NCBI RefSeq assembly: GCF_014192115.1
Contig: NZ_JACHXL010000004.1
Coordinates: 122,663-186,662, forward strand
Reading direction: 5' to 3'
Length of the DNA: 64,000 nucleotides
From: Psychrobacter luti
GTDB lineage: Bacteria; Pseudomonadota; Gammaproteobacteria; Pseudomonadales; Moraxellaceae
Shown here: piece after piece, positions 40,501-50,250 of the stretch
How positions within the stretch are numbered: the first letter of the stretch is position 1
How the letters are laid out: each line of letters starts with the position of its first letter
The notes under the pieces: generated by a model
Told to the model about the DNA's origin: nothing
The model's input: the letters and a program-made list of their open reading frames with translations, nothing else
The model's database searches: none
Program-made: the position numbers and the translations under genes

Positions 40501-42601
40501 CAGTCCAGCCAATGTTTTGACGCAAGTCAATAACACCGTTTGCCTTTACTGCGCCGGCTTCACCGTTGTAATTAAGTTTACGGATACGAATTAGCTTTGG
40601 CGTCCCAGCGGCATCAATCGATAAGCTGCCTTTTGGCACATCAGCGGTATCAATGTGACCATCAAAACGGGCATCAAAAACAGATAGCTCGCCGCCGATA
40701 ATATCGACGCTGGCATCACCGCTGCCCGTAATACCGATAGCGCGGCTATCTTGGCTGGCATCAAGGTTTGCTTGTAGGTCGGTATTATTAAAACTGACAA
40801 TATGACGCTGACCTTTGACACGGTTTTTACTGATATTAAGCATGCGCCCGCGTGCATTGATACGTCCTGTTAGACGCTCAAGTGGTAAATCACTACGATA
40901 TTTCTTAGGTAATAAACCCGTGGTACGCGCATCAATCTGCCAAGTTAGCGGGCGTTTTTTACTGGCCAGTTGAATTTGTCCTGTGCCAGATAAGTCGCCT
41001 ACTATGCCTTTATAATTAAGACGGTTGATATCAATGACATCGCCCGCTTTACGCACACGTAAATCGTAGTTGCCTTTAGGGGCGGCATTTAGCTCGTTGA
41101 TAACAGCCTTGCCATCAACGGATAAATTCGAGCCGCGCATGATGACATTAGCTTGTCCACTTGGGCTGTCGATATTACCGATATTAGGCACATTACGACG
41201 AACAAGGTTCTGCCATTTGGCATCGATATACCAAGGCATTATTTGTTTAGATTTAGATGTTCTGCCACGTGCTAAGGGTTTACCCTGCACAATATTGGCA
41301 TTGATATGTTCGCCATCACGCTGGCGCAAATCCGCATCCATCTCTAGATTGCCAGCTTTGTTTCTATGCTGATAGTGTACTGACAAGCGACCATTGAGCT
41401 TTTGCGGCGCGTACGCTTTAAAGTCCGCGTAATCCTTAGGAATAGCCCGTCGAATATCAAAATTACTGCCAGTAGCGCGTACTTTTGCATCAAAGCTGCC
41501 CTTCCAGTCTAAAATACCTTGTAGCACCAGATTGCCCGCTGGCACCTGAGCATCTAAGCGATCAACACGCAGTTGGCTATCAGCAATGATGCCGCGACCT
41601 TGATAATGTCCTGATGGGATATCTTTGGCTGTCAGCTCAGTATTGATACGTAGACGTATCTCTGAGATGACACCCGATGCCGTCGCCATGCCGCTTTTAA
41701 GGTGGATGTTTTGGCTGTCGGCATAAGGAATAAGAATATCATCCCATTCAAGCTTCGCCTGAAATGGCGAGTCACTATCTAAACCCTGTACCACAAAATC
41801 GCCGCTGACATCGCTGTCATTATAGCGGCTACGGACTTTACCGACGGTACGTTTAAGCGTACCAGTTGCGGTAATGTTCAATGGGTCAATATAAGCCTTT
41901 CCTAGCGCGCTTACCTCAGCTATAGCGCTCAAATCTAAAGGATAGTCACCTTGTAAATCTGCATGACCTTGTAAGGCACTGACTTTGACAATATCAGCAT
42001 ACTGCAATTTACCGCGACCGACGTTCACCACGCTACCGACCCACGTCAAATCACGCGCCTCAATATCGTGTACGATGATAGGCTCTTTGGTCACTTGCTT
42101 ATAAATGATGGTTTGTACTTTTGCTTGATCAAAACGCAAATTGACTGGCAAGCTAAGGGTTCGATAATCGAACGCTTCGCCCGTTGGCGGCTTGTTATTG
42201 ATAATCTCAATGGCTTGAATATCAGCGTCACGCAGATGCACTTCTTTGGCGAATACCGCGCGCCAGCCTATTTTAACATAGGCCTTATCGACTAATATCT
42301 CAAGGTCTTCATTTGCCTCGATATCGATATCTGTAAGCCAAAGACCATCGCGCAGATTGCCGCGTCCATATTTGAATTTGATACCCGTCTCGGCGCTGAT
42401 TTTCTCTAAAATAAACTTGGTGCCTGACTCAGTACCCGCCGCATATAAAAAAATGGCGAACATAATCGCTAGGACGATAAGAATAAGCACCGTCAATTTG
42501 AGTAAAAAAGACAGCGGATACCAACGTCTTACGGCGCGGGCATCGCGTTGTGCTGGATCTTCATCCGAGGGCTTGTTTGGCGGGGTATTTTTGGTCAACA
42601 T
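37592..42601 (-). CDS. tamB: Translocation and assembly module subunit TamB
   Basis: Large AsmA-like bridge protein anchored in the inner membrane, spanning the periplasm to TamA and implicated in outer-membrane protein insertion and phospholipid transport. The 1669-aa product has one N-terminal transmembrane helix (about residues 30-52, LLKLTVLILIVLAIMFAIF). A very long beta-rich periplasmic region follows with many repeated Asn/Gly-rich strand motifs such as GAAGSIDANGTVDVRKGIAWDI. The C-terminal TamB (DUF490) domain contains ALITGRINNKSATQISEQG-like sequence and ends in VYSWQF, with a terminal aromatic typical of the family. It is about 400 residues longer than E. coli TamB (1259). tamA lies 105 bp upstream on the same strand. 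Confidence 0.94.
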   Translation of the reverse strand: MLTKNTPPNKPSDEDPAQRDARAVRRWYPLSFLLKLTVLILIVLAIMFAIFLYAAGTESGTKFILEKISAETGIKFKYGRGNLRDGLWLTDIDIEANEDLEILVDKAYVKIGWRAVFAKEVHLRDADIQAIEIINNKPPTGEAFDYRTLSLPVNLRFDQAKVQTIIYKQVTKEPIIVHDIEARDLTWVGSVVNVGRGKLQYADIVKVSALQGHADLQGDYPLDLSAIAEVSALGKAYIDPLNITATGTLKRTVGKVRSRYNDSDVSGDFVVQGLDSDSPFQAKLEWDDILIPYADSQNIHLKSGMATASGVISEIRLRINTELTAKDIPSGHYQGRGIIADSQLRVDRLDAQVPAGNLVLQGILDWKGSFDAKVRATGSNFDIRRAIPKDYADFKAYAPQKLNGRLSVHYQHRNKAGNLEMDADLRQRDGEHINANIVQGKPLARGRTSKSKQIMPWYIDAKWQNLVRRNVPNIGNIDSPSGQANVIMRGSNLSVDGKAVINELNAAPKGNYDLRVRKAGDVIDINRLNYKGIVGDLSGTGQIQLASKKRPLTWQIDARTTGLLPKKYRSDLPLERLTGRINARGRMLNISKNRVKGQRHIVSFNNTDLQANLDASQDSRAIGITGSGDASVDIIGGELSVFDARFDGHIDTADVPKGSLSIDAAGTPKLIRIRKLNYNGEAGAVKANGVIDLRQNIGWTVDGRFDKFNVGYFLPNNAAIITGDLKTSGVWQTAPKNNANAKGKLKNFVVNFDGVLDAEQLPAGKLTIDASGDAQLIRIKRFRHVGAAGSIDANGTVDVRKGIAWDIKAVMNRFNLGYFFKDIPSTITGSIDTDGRWGDNQQIINIKQVNLSGMLKGQPLSAKGSLAAKLRLPKDLASYFKRLQAQGAQAQYKQVNALIDSLNANNLVLRWGDNYLTANGNAKQLQAKINITSLDQLSDKLAGKVTGGATLSQPAGQALPTIYIDLVGERLALPGFILRQGRIRGKLVNLFNSPSQLIVSAEGLDVAGQSFKKINATFNGTEQAHIVNLDVANDELDISAKLKGGFNRDKLSWSGVIGKGRVKSKYATLNQLQPAQLIVNLPKKQGNQSTELKVQLAAHCWQATDQTGKLCLRENLIASSASGQVNLAVQNLDTSLFAVFLPKDIDWHGKINGKAIVGWQRGRPPTINTTLYSDNGKIGLIQDGDSLPVTLPYKRISLIAVSVPDGLKIRTDINTGQGARGYAEVIVDPYKTPKPISGALVLNELNLAIFKPFFPGMRVLEGNITMAGGLGGTLDKPQFYGNVKLVNGRIAMLDLPVNLRKVNVDAKIRGTQATIDGTFNSGTGTGTLTGTVDWQQKLQAKLSIIGERLVLTQPPLLVAEVNPDIDIIVRPGDRYVNITGAVSVPSATIRPPEASEDIITQTEDAVVLDRRLIGNIEEVLAISKPWSINADIGIDLGNDINFRGFGAVIPLAGAINVTQNGTGIMRAKGVVQVSRRTNIDAFGQNLELNYGQVRFNGDVMKPNLSIEAAKTISGKTVGVRVKGNTENPNIIVFNNAGLTQQQAMNALITGRINNKSATQISEQGFKSQVTNNLAAAGLSFGLSGTRTLTNQIGQVFGLQSLTVDASGSSEDTNVNVTGYVTPDLYIRYGVGVFNAQNSLSIRYQLTRRIYVEATSAAENAVDVVYSWQF

Positions 42602-42706
42602 GACACTCAGCTACGTTAAAGAATGATTACCAGCATGCGCTAGAATAAAAAATAGAACTGTGCTTAACACTGTAATTAGGACTGTTTGCTGATTACTGCT
42701 TACTGT

Positions 42707-45700
42707 TTATAAAGGCGAACCAATAAACAGATGCAATCTCACCGGAATACTTTCTTCCGTCACACCAGCCGCCACATCGACACGTACCACGCCGACCGGT
42801 GACGCCCAGCGAATACCGACACCGACGCCAACTTTGGTGTCTGTCTCAAAATCTTTGTCATAAGCATTACCAACGTCAGTGAAAAATGCCCCGCGGAAAC
42901 CCGGTCTAAACTCATAGTTGTATTCGGCGCTACCGACGGCAAGGATTTGTCCGCCAGTCAGGTAACCTTTATCAATCGGTGATAAGCTTTCGTAATCATA
43001 ACCACGGATACTTTGATCGCCACCAGCAAAGAAGCGCAATTTATAAGGCACTTCATAAAAATCATCTGCCCAAATATAACCGGTATTTAAACTACCCAGC
43101 ACTTGATGTTTATCATCAGCCCCAAAGCTATAAAGACCGCTCACACCAGCGCGTAGCATTGCCAAATCCGTATCACTGAGCGTGCTTTCCGTACCTGCTT
43201 CAAGCGAATAATACTGGCGGAAACCGCGAGTAGGATTGGCGGCATTATCGACATCTGTCTTGCTCATACCATAACCAAACAGCAATGCTTGCTGTCTGGG
43301 TTTAGAGGAGGTAAAGCGTACCGGAAGATTGTCTAACTCTGCCTCATCAATGCCCGTCTCTAGCTCATCTAAACGGTAGCGCACAGAGTAGCTACGATCC
43401 CAGCCGTTTTCACGGCGAATATTTCGTGCCAATCCTGCTTTTAAGGTTCTGGTAGACAAATCAAAGTTGCCTTCGCCTTGGTCGATGACCTCTTCTTCAT
43501 AGGTCAAACGTGCATCCAACTTATCATTTAACGGATGCTTCCATGGTCGGCTGGCATAAAGGGCAACATTTTTTGTAATTCGGGAGACTTCGGCCTCTGC
43601 CCCTGCTTGATAACCTTTACGATTGAGCAGATTATAATCTATCTTAGCGGTTGCACGTACACCCGTGTCGGTACCATAACCAATACCAACTTGGGCATCG
43701 CGTGGTTTATTGGCAGAGACAAAGACGTATAGCGGTACTTTTTTATTTTCTAATACGTCTTGCGGTGTTTTACGTCCGGCAAGTGTCGGTGGGACAAAGT
43801 TCTCATCAGCAAGGATACTTTTTTCATCAGGGAATATTTTTTGCGCAATATTACTAATAGAGTCACTAATTTTACCCAAAATACTATCGGTTTCTTGGTC
43901 TTTTTCGTCCAGTACCCGATCGTTTGGCAGTCGGCTTAAACGTTCAGCTTTTTGTTTGATGGCTTGCAGTTTATCCAGTGTTTCTTCATCGGCTTTAAAC
44001 TCAATAGCCGCGATGTCAGCTGAATTGACGATCTCACCACTATTGGCGTAGCGCTCACCCTCATTTTGGCTATTGATATCGCCATATTGCTCAGTATCAC
44101 TGACATAAGAAACATTATCAATAGCGTCAGTACCATTATCAGCAATATTGGCATTAGGTGAATTATCAAACGCCAATGTACTGCTTTCAGTGCGTTCATC
44201 AGGTGGCAAAATCGACTCGACGTTGACAGTATTAAAGTAACGGGTCGCTGATAAATCATTACTAAACTTAGTCACTGCTGGACGATAAAAAGGGTCACCC
44301 GCTTTAAAACCAAGTAGCTGATGTAATAAAGACAATTCCACCGGCAGTTTTTCAGGGTCACGCGTCAACGTACCCGACTCTCGATCATAAGTAAAAAACA
44401 CCACTTCATCAAATTCATAGCGCTCACCAGTATTGTAGACCAGCGACACATCGGCAGTATTGTCCGGCAAGATAATATCGACCGACTTGTTTAGCCAATA
44501 TTGATCAAAGTAACCATAGGTATTACTGAGCGACTCAAGCGCCGCTTTACTGTCTTTATAAACGCGGTGATTAAAGATATCGCCTTCTTTTGGCGGTAAG
44601 TCTTTCTCAAGCTCGGCAAATTCTGTTTGCTCACTGCCTTCGCCGCGGATGTCGACAATACGGCTATCAACGCGTACTGGCTCACCCAATTTCTCAATGA
44701 TTACATCGATAGTATCACTATTGGTCTGGCGCAAACGCAAAGTCACTTCATAGTAACCAACGGCTTTTGCGGCATCCAATGCGGTTTGGCGTAAACGCGG
44801 CAGTGCGGCGGTAAAATCAACCACAGACTGAACGGTAGTGTCATCGAGCGCAGCTTTGATATTCTTAAAGGGTTGAATATCATCGTCTGCTTTGGTTAGT
44901 TTTGGCTTAGCATTTCGGGTACTGTTTGCAGTATTGTCCTCAGTATTACTATTTAAATTGTCCGCCGAGGCTTGCTGCAAATAAATCGTCGTTTCGACGT
45001 GTGGTAACGCTATCGCGCCCTCATTAAAGAAGCGATTGTAAAGACGCTTAACGATATTGCCTTTTTTATTACGTGCCTTTGGTTTGGGTTTTGCCGCTTG
45101 CTCGATACTTTCCTTGACTGCATTAATATCATTTTCATAATCAGGTAAATAATCATCAGGATTAATGCTATCTGACTGCACGTTTTCTATATTAATAGCA
45201 TCATTACTATCTTCTAAAGCATCATTCACTAAAATAGCGTTATCTACTTCTGAATCAGTATTGCCGCTACTGACAGAATCACTGACATTAATAGGACGTG
45301 ACATTACATCGGCAGTCTCTGCCTGTTTAGCAGCCGTCTCACTTTTACCTAGGGTATCAAGATTGCTTGGTGTTGGCAGATTAGTCGCATCCAAGTCCAC
45401 GTCCAGCCCAATCGGTGGCGTCGTATCATTTAACGTCGCCACTGGCGCATCAAATCCATCCAGTGTATTCAATTCATCAAAGTCGCTATCATTACGACGA
45501 ATACCATCGATATTATTCACGCCATTGCTACTATTAAGACTGTCAATATCTTGAGCGTTTTGCCTATCCATCGCCTCCAGCTCACGATCGATTTCTTCAG
45601 GCGTCATCATTTGATAGCCTTGCTGCTGCACGCTATTGACTTGCTGCTCTAAGTTTTCATTGCTATCAAATGCTTGGTTGTTACCTAGACTATCTATGCT

Positions 45701-46258
45701 ATTGCCAAGATTATTAGCAAAGTCATTAACACTATCGATATCATTATTTGATAACTGCGAATTATCAGCGTTATTTGCTTGGGTAGTGGCGTTTTTGTTA
45801 GGGTTTTTCTTAGCGTCAGTTTCTGATTTTTTTGCATTAGGCTTTTTGATACCTAAGTTTTGCTCGCTATAATCATCCAATACCGATTGATCGATAATAC
45901 CTTGTTCAACGGCCTTTTTTAGACGCAAAGCATCCAAAGCGATATCAAGCTGACTATCTTCATACGCATCATTCTCAATGTTTCTAATAACTTGGCTACT
46001 GCTTGGGTTATTGGCAGTAGTAGTGTTTAAGTCGGTAGCGGCAAAGGCGGCAGGCGCCATACCAACACTCACGCCAAAACCAACCAAACTGGTGGCTAAC
46101 GCACTAAAAAGCGCCGTCCGCGTAAAATAAACGCGCGGATTATCGTTACGATTCATGTGACTCGGATGAGCAAGCTTAACGGAGTGCTGCGGCAGGTCTG
46201 ACGTATCACGCGGCATGACCGATAAGTGGCGCGCTAGAGTTGAAGGCTGATGTTTCAT
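42707..46258 (-). CDS. tamA: Outer-membrane assembly protein TamA (BamA/Omp85 family), greatly enlarged
   Basis: Omp85-family barrel that partners TamB. The 1183-aa product is about twice the length of E. coli TamA (577). In order: a long N-region with signal peptide (cleavage near residue 73 after APAAFA), and a low-complexity Asn/Asp/Ser-rich stretch (about 75-400). POTRA domains follow (about 415-690), then a second acidic insertion (about 690-840) and the 16-strand barrel (about 845-1183). The barrel has the Omp85 motif FFAGGDQSIRGYDYESLSP and a final strand VRLHLFIGSPL. The ATG at 46258 is supported by AGGA 7 bases upstream. The signal region is itself unusually long, with an internal Met (residue 35) that could be an alternative start. 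The gene is divergent from the LplT-like transporter. Confidence 0.9.
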   Translation of the reverse strand: MKHQPSTLARHLSVMPRDTSDLPQHSVKLAHPSHMNRNDNPRVYFTRTALFSALATSLVGFGVSVGMAPAAFAATDLNTTTANNPSSSQVIRNIENDAYEDSQLDIALDALRLKKAVEQGIIDQSVLDDYSEQNLGIKKPNAKKSETDAKKNPNKNATTQANNADNSQLSNNDIDSVNDFANNLGNSIDSLGNNQAFDSNENLEQQVNSVQQQGYQMMTPEEIDRELEAMDRQNAQDIDSLNSSNGVNNIDGIRRNDSDFDELNTLDGFDAPVATLNDTTPPIGLDVDLDATNLPTPSNLDTLGKSETAAKQAETADVMSRPINVSDSVSSGNTDSEVDNAILVNDALEDSNDAINIENVQSDSINPDDYLPDYENDINAVKESIEQAAKPKPKARNKKGNIVKRLYNRFFNEGAIALPHVETTIYLQQASADNLNSNTEDNTANSTRNAKPKLTKADDDIQPFKNIKAALDDTTVQSVVDFTAALPRLRQTALDAAKAVGYYEVTLRLRQTNSDTIDVIIEKLGEPVRVDSRIVDIRGEGSEQTEFAELEKDLPPKEGDIFNHRVYKDSKAALESLSNTYGYFDQYWLNKSVDIILPDNTADVSLVYNTGERYEFDEVVFFTYDRESGTLTRDPEKLPVELSLLHQLLGFKAGDPFYRPAVTKFSNDLSATRYFNTVNVESILPPDERTESSTLAFDNSPNANIADNGTDAIDNVSYVSDTEQYGDINSQNEGERYANSGEIVNSADIAAIEFKADEETLDKLQAIKQKAERLSRLPNDRVLDEKDQETDSILGKISDSISNIAQKIFPDEKSILADENFVPPTLAGRKTPQDVLENKKVPLYVFVSANKPRDAQVGIGYGTDTGVRATAKIDYNLLNRKGYQAGAEAEVSRITKNVALYASRPWKHPLNDKLDARLTYEEEVIDQGEGNFDLSTRTLKAGLARNIRRENGWDRSYSVRYRLDELETGIDEAELDNLPVRFTSSKPRQQALLFGYGMSKTDVDNAANPTRGFRQYYSLEAGTESTLSDTDLAMLRAGVSGLYSFGADDKHQVLGSLNTGYIWADDFYEVPYKLRFFAGGDQSIRGYDYESLSPIDKGYLTGGQILAVGSAEYNYEFRPGFRGAFFTDVGNAYDKDFETDTKVGVGVGIRWASPVGVVRVDVAAGVTEESIPVRLHLFIGSPL

Positions 46259-46582
46259 ATTTAGTTCCTATCACCTCACGCGGCACAAGGTTACGGTCGA
46301 TAGCAATCGCCCCGTTTTACCGGTGAATAAACGTAGAGCAGTTAACTGAGATTATGGGTTTGGTCGGCTAAAATTTACAAATCATAACTTAGTTAATTAT
46401 CAAATCATAGCATCGGGCGCATGTATTTTTACCAAACCCTTGCTATTATACGGCTTAACATTGATAAAACCTATGCTATATTTCGATAAGTTTTTGATAC
46501 TGTTGATAATTGTCCATATATCAATCAATACATTTTACATTGTTCTCACTATACTAGCTGCGACCCATCTGTAGGAATTTTC
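46259..46582. promoter_or_regulatory. Divergent promoter region, tamA and LplT-like gene
   Basis: A 324-bp gap with genes leaving in both directions. No clear operator or hairpin is seen; a TATATT near 46480 could be a -10 for the plus-strand gene. Confidence 0.4.
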
Positions 46583-47923
46583 ATGGCCAATCAGTTTCAA
46601 TTATTTAAGCGCCGCCGTTTTAGCGCCATGTTCTTCACCCAGTTTTTGGGCGCGTTCAATGACAATATCTTTAAGCAAGCGCTGATACTGGTGCTGACTT
46701 ATACCGCTGCCAGCCAGCTAGGCATGGAAGTCAGTATTTTAAATAACTTAGCGGCGATGCTGTTTATTTTGCCGTACTTTTTATTTTCGGCATTAGCAGG
46801 TCAAATCGCCGATAAGTTTGAAAAATCAAAACTGACGCGATTAATCAAATTGCTTGAAATATCTATCATGATTATTGCCGCCGTCGGCTTTGTCTTTGAA
46901 TGGTATGCGCTATTATTTGTGGCGCTCTTCTTGATGGGGACACAATCGACGTTTTTTGGTCCGATTAAATATGCCTATTTACCGCAAGCGATGAAAGAAG
47001 ATGAGCTAGTCGGTGCCAATGGTCTGTTCCAAATGGGTACCTCGCTTGCCATCTTGCTCGGTATGATTATCGCTGGGGTATTGACCCAGATAACGCAGCC
47101 GCTATTTTGGATTAGTGTCACTGTACTAATCGTAGCTGCGATAGGTTATTTTGCCGCCCGTTTTATTCCAACCATGCCAGCCATGCAGCCTGACCTTAAG
47201 ATTAACTGGAATATCATTACCACCAGCATGGCGACGGTGCGTTATTTATACTCGCTGCCTTTTTTATTCTTTGTCATTCTTGGCAATAGCTGGTTTTGGT
47301 TTTATGGTGCTACGTTTTTAACCCAAACACCTGAATTCAGCAAAGTCATTTTACATGGCGACGAATCAGTGGTTATATTCCTACTGACGCTATTTTCAGT
47401 CGGCGTCTCGATTGGTTCTCTGCTTTGTAAATCCTTGACCAAAAACCAAGTCAGTCTGCGCTTATTGCCGTTTGGTATCGCCGGCCTCAGCATCTTTGCC
47501 ATTGATTTATATTTTTCTTTATCAGGGCTCAATATCAACGTTAATACCGAAGCGTTACTCGGTATCAGTGATTTATGGGGTATGAGTGGTAGCTGGCGCG
47601 TATTTGCCGACTTGTTCTTTTTAGGCTTTAGTGGCGGTTTATATATCGTGCCTTTATATGCCTCTATGCAGGCTTATGCGCCAAAAAGCCATCGTGCACG
47701 CATCGTCGGTGCCAATAATATCTTCAATGCAATCTTTATGGTCAGCTCGGCGATATTTTCGATTGTGGTATTAAATGCGTTAGGTATGACCCTACCGCAA
47801 CTGTTCTTAGTTACTGGCGTATTGAATCTTGTTTTTGGGGTGTTTTTATACCTCAAGCTTAATAAACATATCAAGCATGCAGTCATTCAAACTCATGATG
47901 ACGAACGTAATCGACAAGATTAA
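46583..47923 (+). CDS. MFS transporter, LplT-like (lysophospholipid transporter)
   Basis: A 446-aa major facilitator with about 12 hydrophobic segments. The opening FSAMFFTQFLGAFNDNIFKQALILVL and the later GPIKYAYLPQAMKEDELVGANGL match the LplT family, which moves lysophospholipids into the cytoplasm for re-acylation. In many bacteria this transporter is fused to or followed by PlsC- and Aas-type acyltransferase domains. Here the protein ends after the transporter and the next gene is coq7. The ATG has AGGA with a short spacer. Substrate is inferred from family likeness. Confidence 0.82.
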   Translation: MANQFQLFKRRRFSAMFFTQFLGAFNDNIFKQALILVLTYTAASQLGMEVSILNNLAAMLFILPYFLFSALAGQIADKFEKSKLTRLIKLLEISIMIIAAVGFVFEWYALLFVALFLMGTQSTFFGPIKYAYLPQAMKEDELVGANGLFQMGTSLAILLGMIIAGVLTQITQPLFWISVTVLIVAAIGYFAARFIPTMPAMQPDLKINWNIITTSMATVRYLYSLPFLFFVILGNSWFWFYGATFLTQTPEFSKVILHGDESVVIFLLTLFSVGVSIGSLLCKSLTKNQVSLRLLPFGIAGLSIFAIDLYFSLSGLNINVNTEALLGISDLWGMSGSWRVFADLFFLGFSGGLYIVPLYASMQAYAPKSHRARIVGANNIFNAIFMVSSAIFSIVVLNALGMTLPQLFLVTGVLNLVFGVFLYLKLNKHIKHAVIQTHDDERNRQD

Positions 47924-48185
47924 AGATATTGGCAATATGAACCAACAGCCCTGCTGGTAGATACTACAAGTAAATCGTTAAGCTAGTAATGCTGATAATT
48001 TTGCTGCTTACATTCTATATTGTTTGTTATAGTTGTTTGCTATAGTAAGGCTCATGAGCAAATCACGCAGCTTATAAGCAATGCTTGCGATACACTCAAA
48101 CGTGCTGTTGTAAGAGAAATTCAGATAGCTAAAACCTGTTAATCGTAAATGTATTTATAATAAACAAAGCCATCAGGAGTGAACC

Positions 48186-48830
48186 ATGGCCCTGCGTCCC
48201 TTATCAAAAATTGACCAGTTATTACTTGGGGTGGACAAGGCATTACGAGCGGTCGTACCGCATTCAAACCCTAGCACCCGTCCCCTGCCCGTAAGTAGTG
48301 ATGAGATTCCTGAGCTCAGTATCACTGAGGCGCGTCATGTCGCAGGCTTGATGCGTATTAACCATACTGGCGAAGTATGTGCACAAGGGCTTTATCACGG
48401 GCAAGCGTTTGCAGCAAAGGACGACAACGTCAAGCAAGCCATGCAACAGTCCGCTGAAGAAGAAGTCGATCATCTGGTATGGTGCGAAGTACGTTTGGAT
48501 GAGCTTGGCAGCCACCCTAGTATTTTTACGCCCTTATGGTATGGCATGTCTTTCGGGCTTGGCGCGGTAGCAGGTGCTATCTCTAACGAGTTTAGCTTGG
48601 GCTTTGTCGCAGAAACTGAAGCGCAAGTCAGTGAGCATTTGCAAGACCATATTGGGCAATTACCACCACAAGATACACGCTCAAGAGAAATACTGGCGCA
48701 AATGGATATTGAAGAATTGCACCATCGTGAGCTGGCATTGGCCAATGGCGGTGCGGCATTGTCACCACCGGTACGTCATACCATGCGCTGGATGGCCAAT
48801 CGTATGAAAGCCACCGCTTATCATCTATAA
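48186..48830 (+). CDS. coq7: 2-polyprenyl-3-methyl-6-methoxy-1,4-benzoquinone monooxygenase (Coq7)
   Basis: Di-iron hydroxylase for the last hydroxylation of ubiquinone synthesis. The 214-aa protein has the iron-binding glutamate/histidine motifs NHTGEVCAQGLYHGQ and AEEEVDHLVWCEVRLDEL in the first half. The matching pair ETEAQVSEHLQDHIGQ and DIEELHHRELAL is in the second. Start supported by AGGAG 6 bases upstream. This is the form that replaces UbiF in Acinetobacter and Pseudomonas relatives. Confidence 0.95.
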   Translation: MALRPLSKIDQLLLGVDKALRAVVPHSNPSTRPLPVSSDEIPELSITEARHVAGLMRINHTGEVCAQGLYHGQAFAAKDDNVKQAMQQSAEEEVDHLVWCEVRLDELGSHPSIFTPLWYGMSFGLGAVAGAISNEFSLGFVAETEAQVSEHLQDHIGQLPPQDTRSREILAQMDIEELHHRELALANGGAALSPPVRHTMRWMANRMKATAYHL

Positions 48831-49086
48831 CCGTTTATCATCTATACTAAGCAATATGACATAGCCACTATTATATTAGGATAAGTCTTTGCGATAACAG
48901 CTAGTGATAATGGGTCATTATTCACTTTTAACAATCCTACTACTGTTAGCACTCAGATTAATTTGCTAGGGTATGAAAAATTTGTACGATTTTACGGAAT
49001 GCTAAGACATAACGACGAATCAATGGATTCATAACTAACGATTTAGTAAACAAAATGATTATTAAATAAATAAGGTAACTATTTTT

Positions 49087-50250
49087 ATGAAAGCAATTAA
49101 CCACCCTACTATCCCCCACAAAGCGCCGAAGTTTGCGACTTTAACTGCATTAGCTGCTGCCTGCACCATGATGCTATCTGCCCCTGTTTATGCAGCAGAG
49201 GCAGATACCGCAGCTGCTGCTTCTAGCACTTCAGTGCCTAGCGCAATCGATTCTACTAAACGTGTGATTCGTTTAGCCAAGCCTAATACTGCTGTCAGCA
49301 CAGCTCAAACTGACGCGCAAGCGAATGCGGCTATTCCACAAAACAACATCCAGCAGAATACCATTCAACCAAATAACGTGGCACAACCAACGAATGCTCC
49401 AGCAAACAATGCCCAACAGGCTAACGCCCAACCAAACCGTGCGCCTTTAAATACTACTAACATGGGTCAGCCACCAGCCGTACCAGCGCCAAACGCCCCT
49501 GAATTGACAGGCACCACACGTGTTTATGAACGTGGACCAATGACTGCAACGGGTATTGATTTACGTGGTGGTCAGTTGCCAAACATTCCAGCTCCGCAAG
49601 TAAATATCTCAGATATCAGCTTTGTGCCAACCGTGCTAATACCGCAGCAGCAAGGGCTTGGTACCGATAAGCTGGACGTCAGCTTACTCGATGACTTTAT
49701 TAAGGGCGTGTCGCCAAATGCGCGTCATTATCCGCCAAACTTCCCTAACCGCACCCAACGTCACAACGCCCGTGAAAAAATCAAAGTCATGACTGAATGG
49801 ATTGAGCCGTATGCCAAAGCGTCAAACGCCTCATATGACGTCTTGATTCGTGCTGCCAAGCTTAATGGCATGGGACGTAACTTAGACTTAGGCTCAGAAT
49901 ATACAGTGCGCGGTGGACAATATGTCGATCGTGCGATTAAACTGAAACCTAATAGTGGTGAAGCCAATTTCATCTATGGCATGATGCTCTCAGAAGGCGG
50001 CGGTTTTAAAGAAGGTCAAAAATATCTCGATCAAGCAGTCAGCCTAGGCTATACCGAAGCCGAGCAAAGCTTAGCGCAATCTGACGTATTAAGCGATCGC
50101 CGTGATAAAGCATTAGAGCGTCTGCGCCGTTTAGCACAACAAGTACCTGACAATGCGGTTATTCGCCAACAAATCAAACTTATCGAAGATGGTAAGTTCT
50201 ATATTTGGGATATTCCTGCACCAGACGTAAATGTCAAACCAAGTACCTAA
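49087..50250 (+). CDS. Exported TPR-like protein of unknown function
   Basis: I do not recognise a named family. The 387-aa product has a Sec signal peptide (cleavage near residue 37, APVYAA) and a low-complexity linker rich in Asn, Gln, Pro and Ala (about 60-140). The folded region from about 170 to 375 contains at least two tetratricopeptide-like helices (YVDRAIKLKPNSGEANFIYGM and GQKYLDQAVSLGYTEAEQSL). It should be periplasmic. AGGT precedes the ATG by about 10 bases. It has its own terminator candidate and no obvious operon partners. Confidence 0.7.
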   Translation: MKAINHPTIPHKAPKFATLTALAAACTMMLSAPVYAAEADTAAAASSTSVPSAIDSTKRVIRLAKPNTAVSTAQTDAQANAAIPQNNIQQNTIQPNNVAQPTNAPANNAQQANAQPNRAPLNTTNMGQPPAVPAPNAPELTGTTRVYERGPMTATGIDLRGGQLPNIPAPQVNISDISFVPTVLIPQQQGLGTDKLDVSLLDDFIKGVSPNARHYPPNFPNRTQRHNAREKIKVMTEWIEPYAKASNASYDVLIRAAKLNGMGRNLDLGSEYTVRGGQYVDRAIKLKPNSGEANFIYGMMLSEGGGFKEGQKYLDQAVSLGYTEAEQSLAQSDVLSDRRDKALERLRRLAQQVPDNAVIRQQIKLIEDGKFYIWDIPAPDVNVKPST

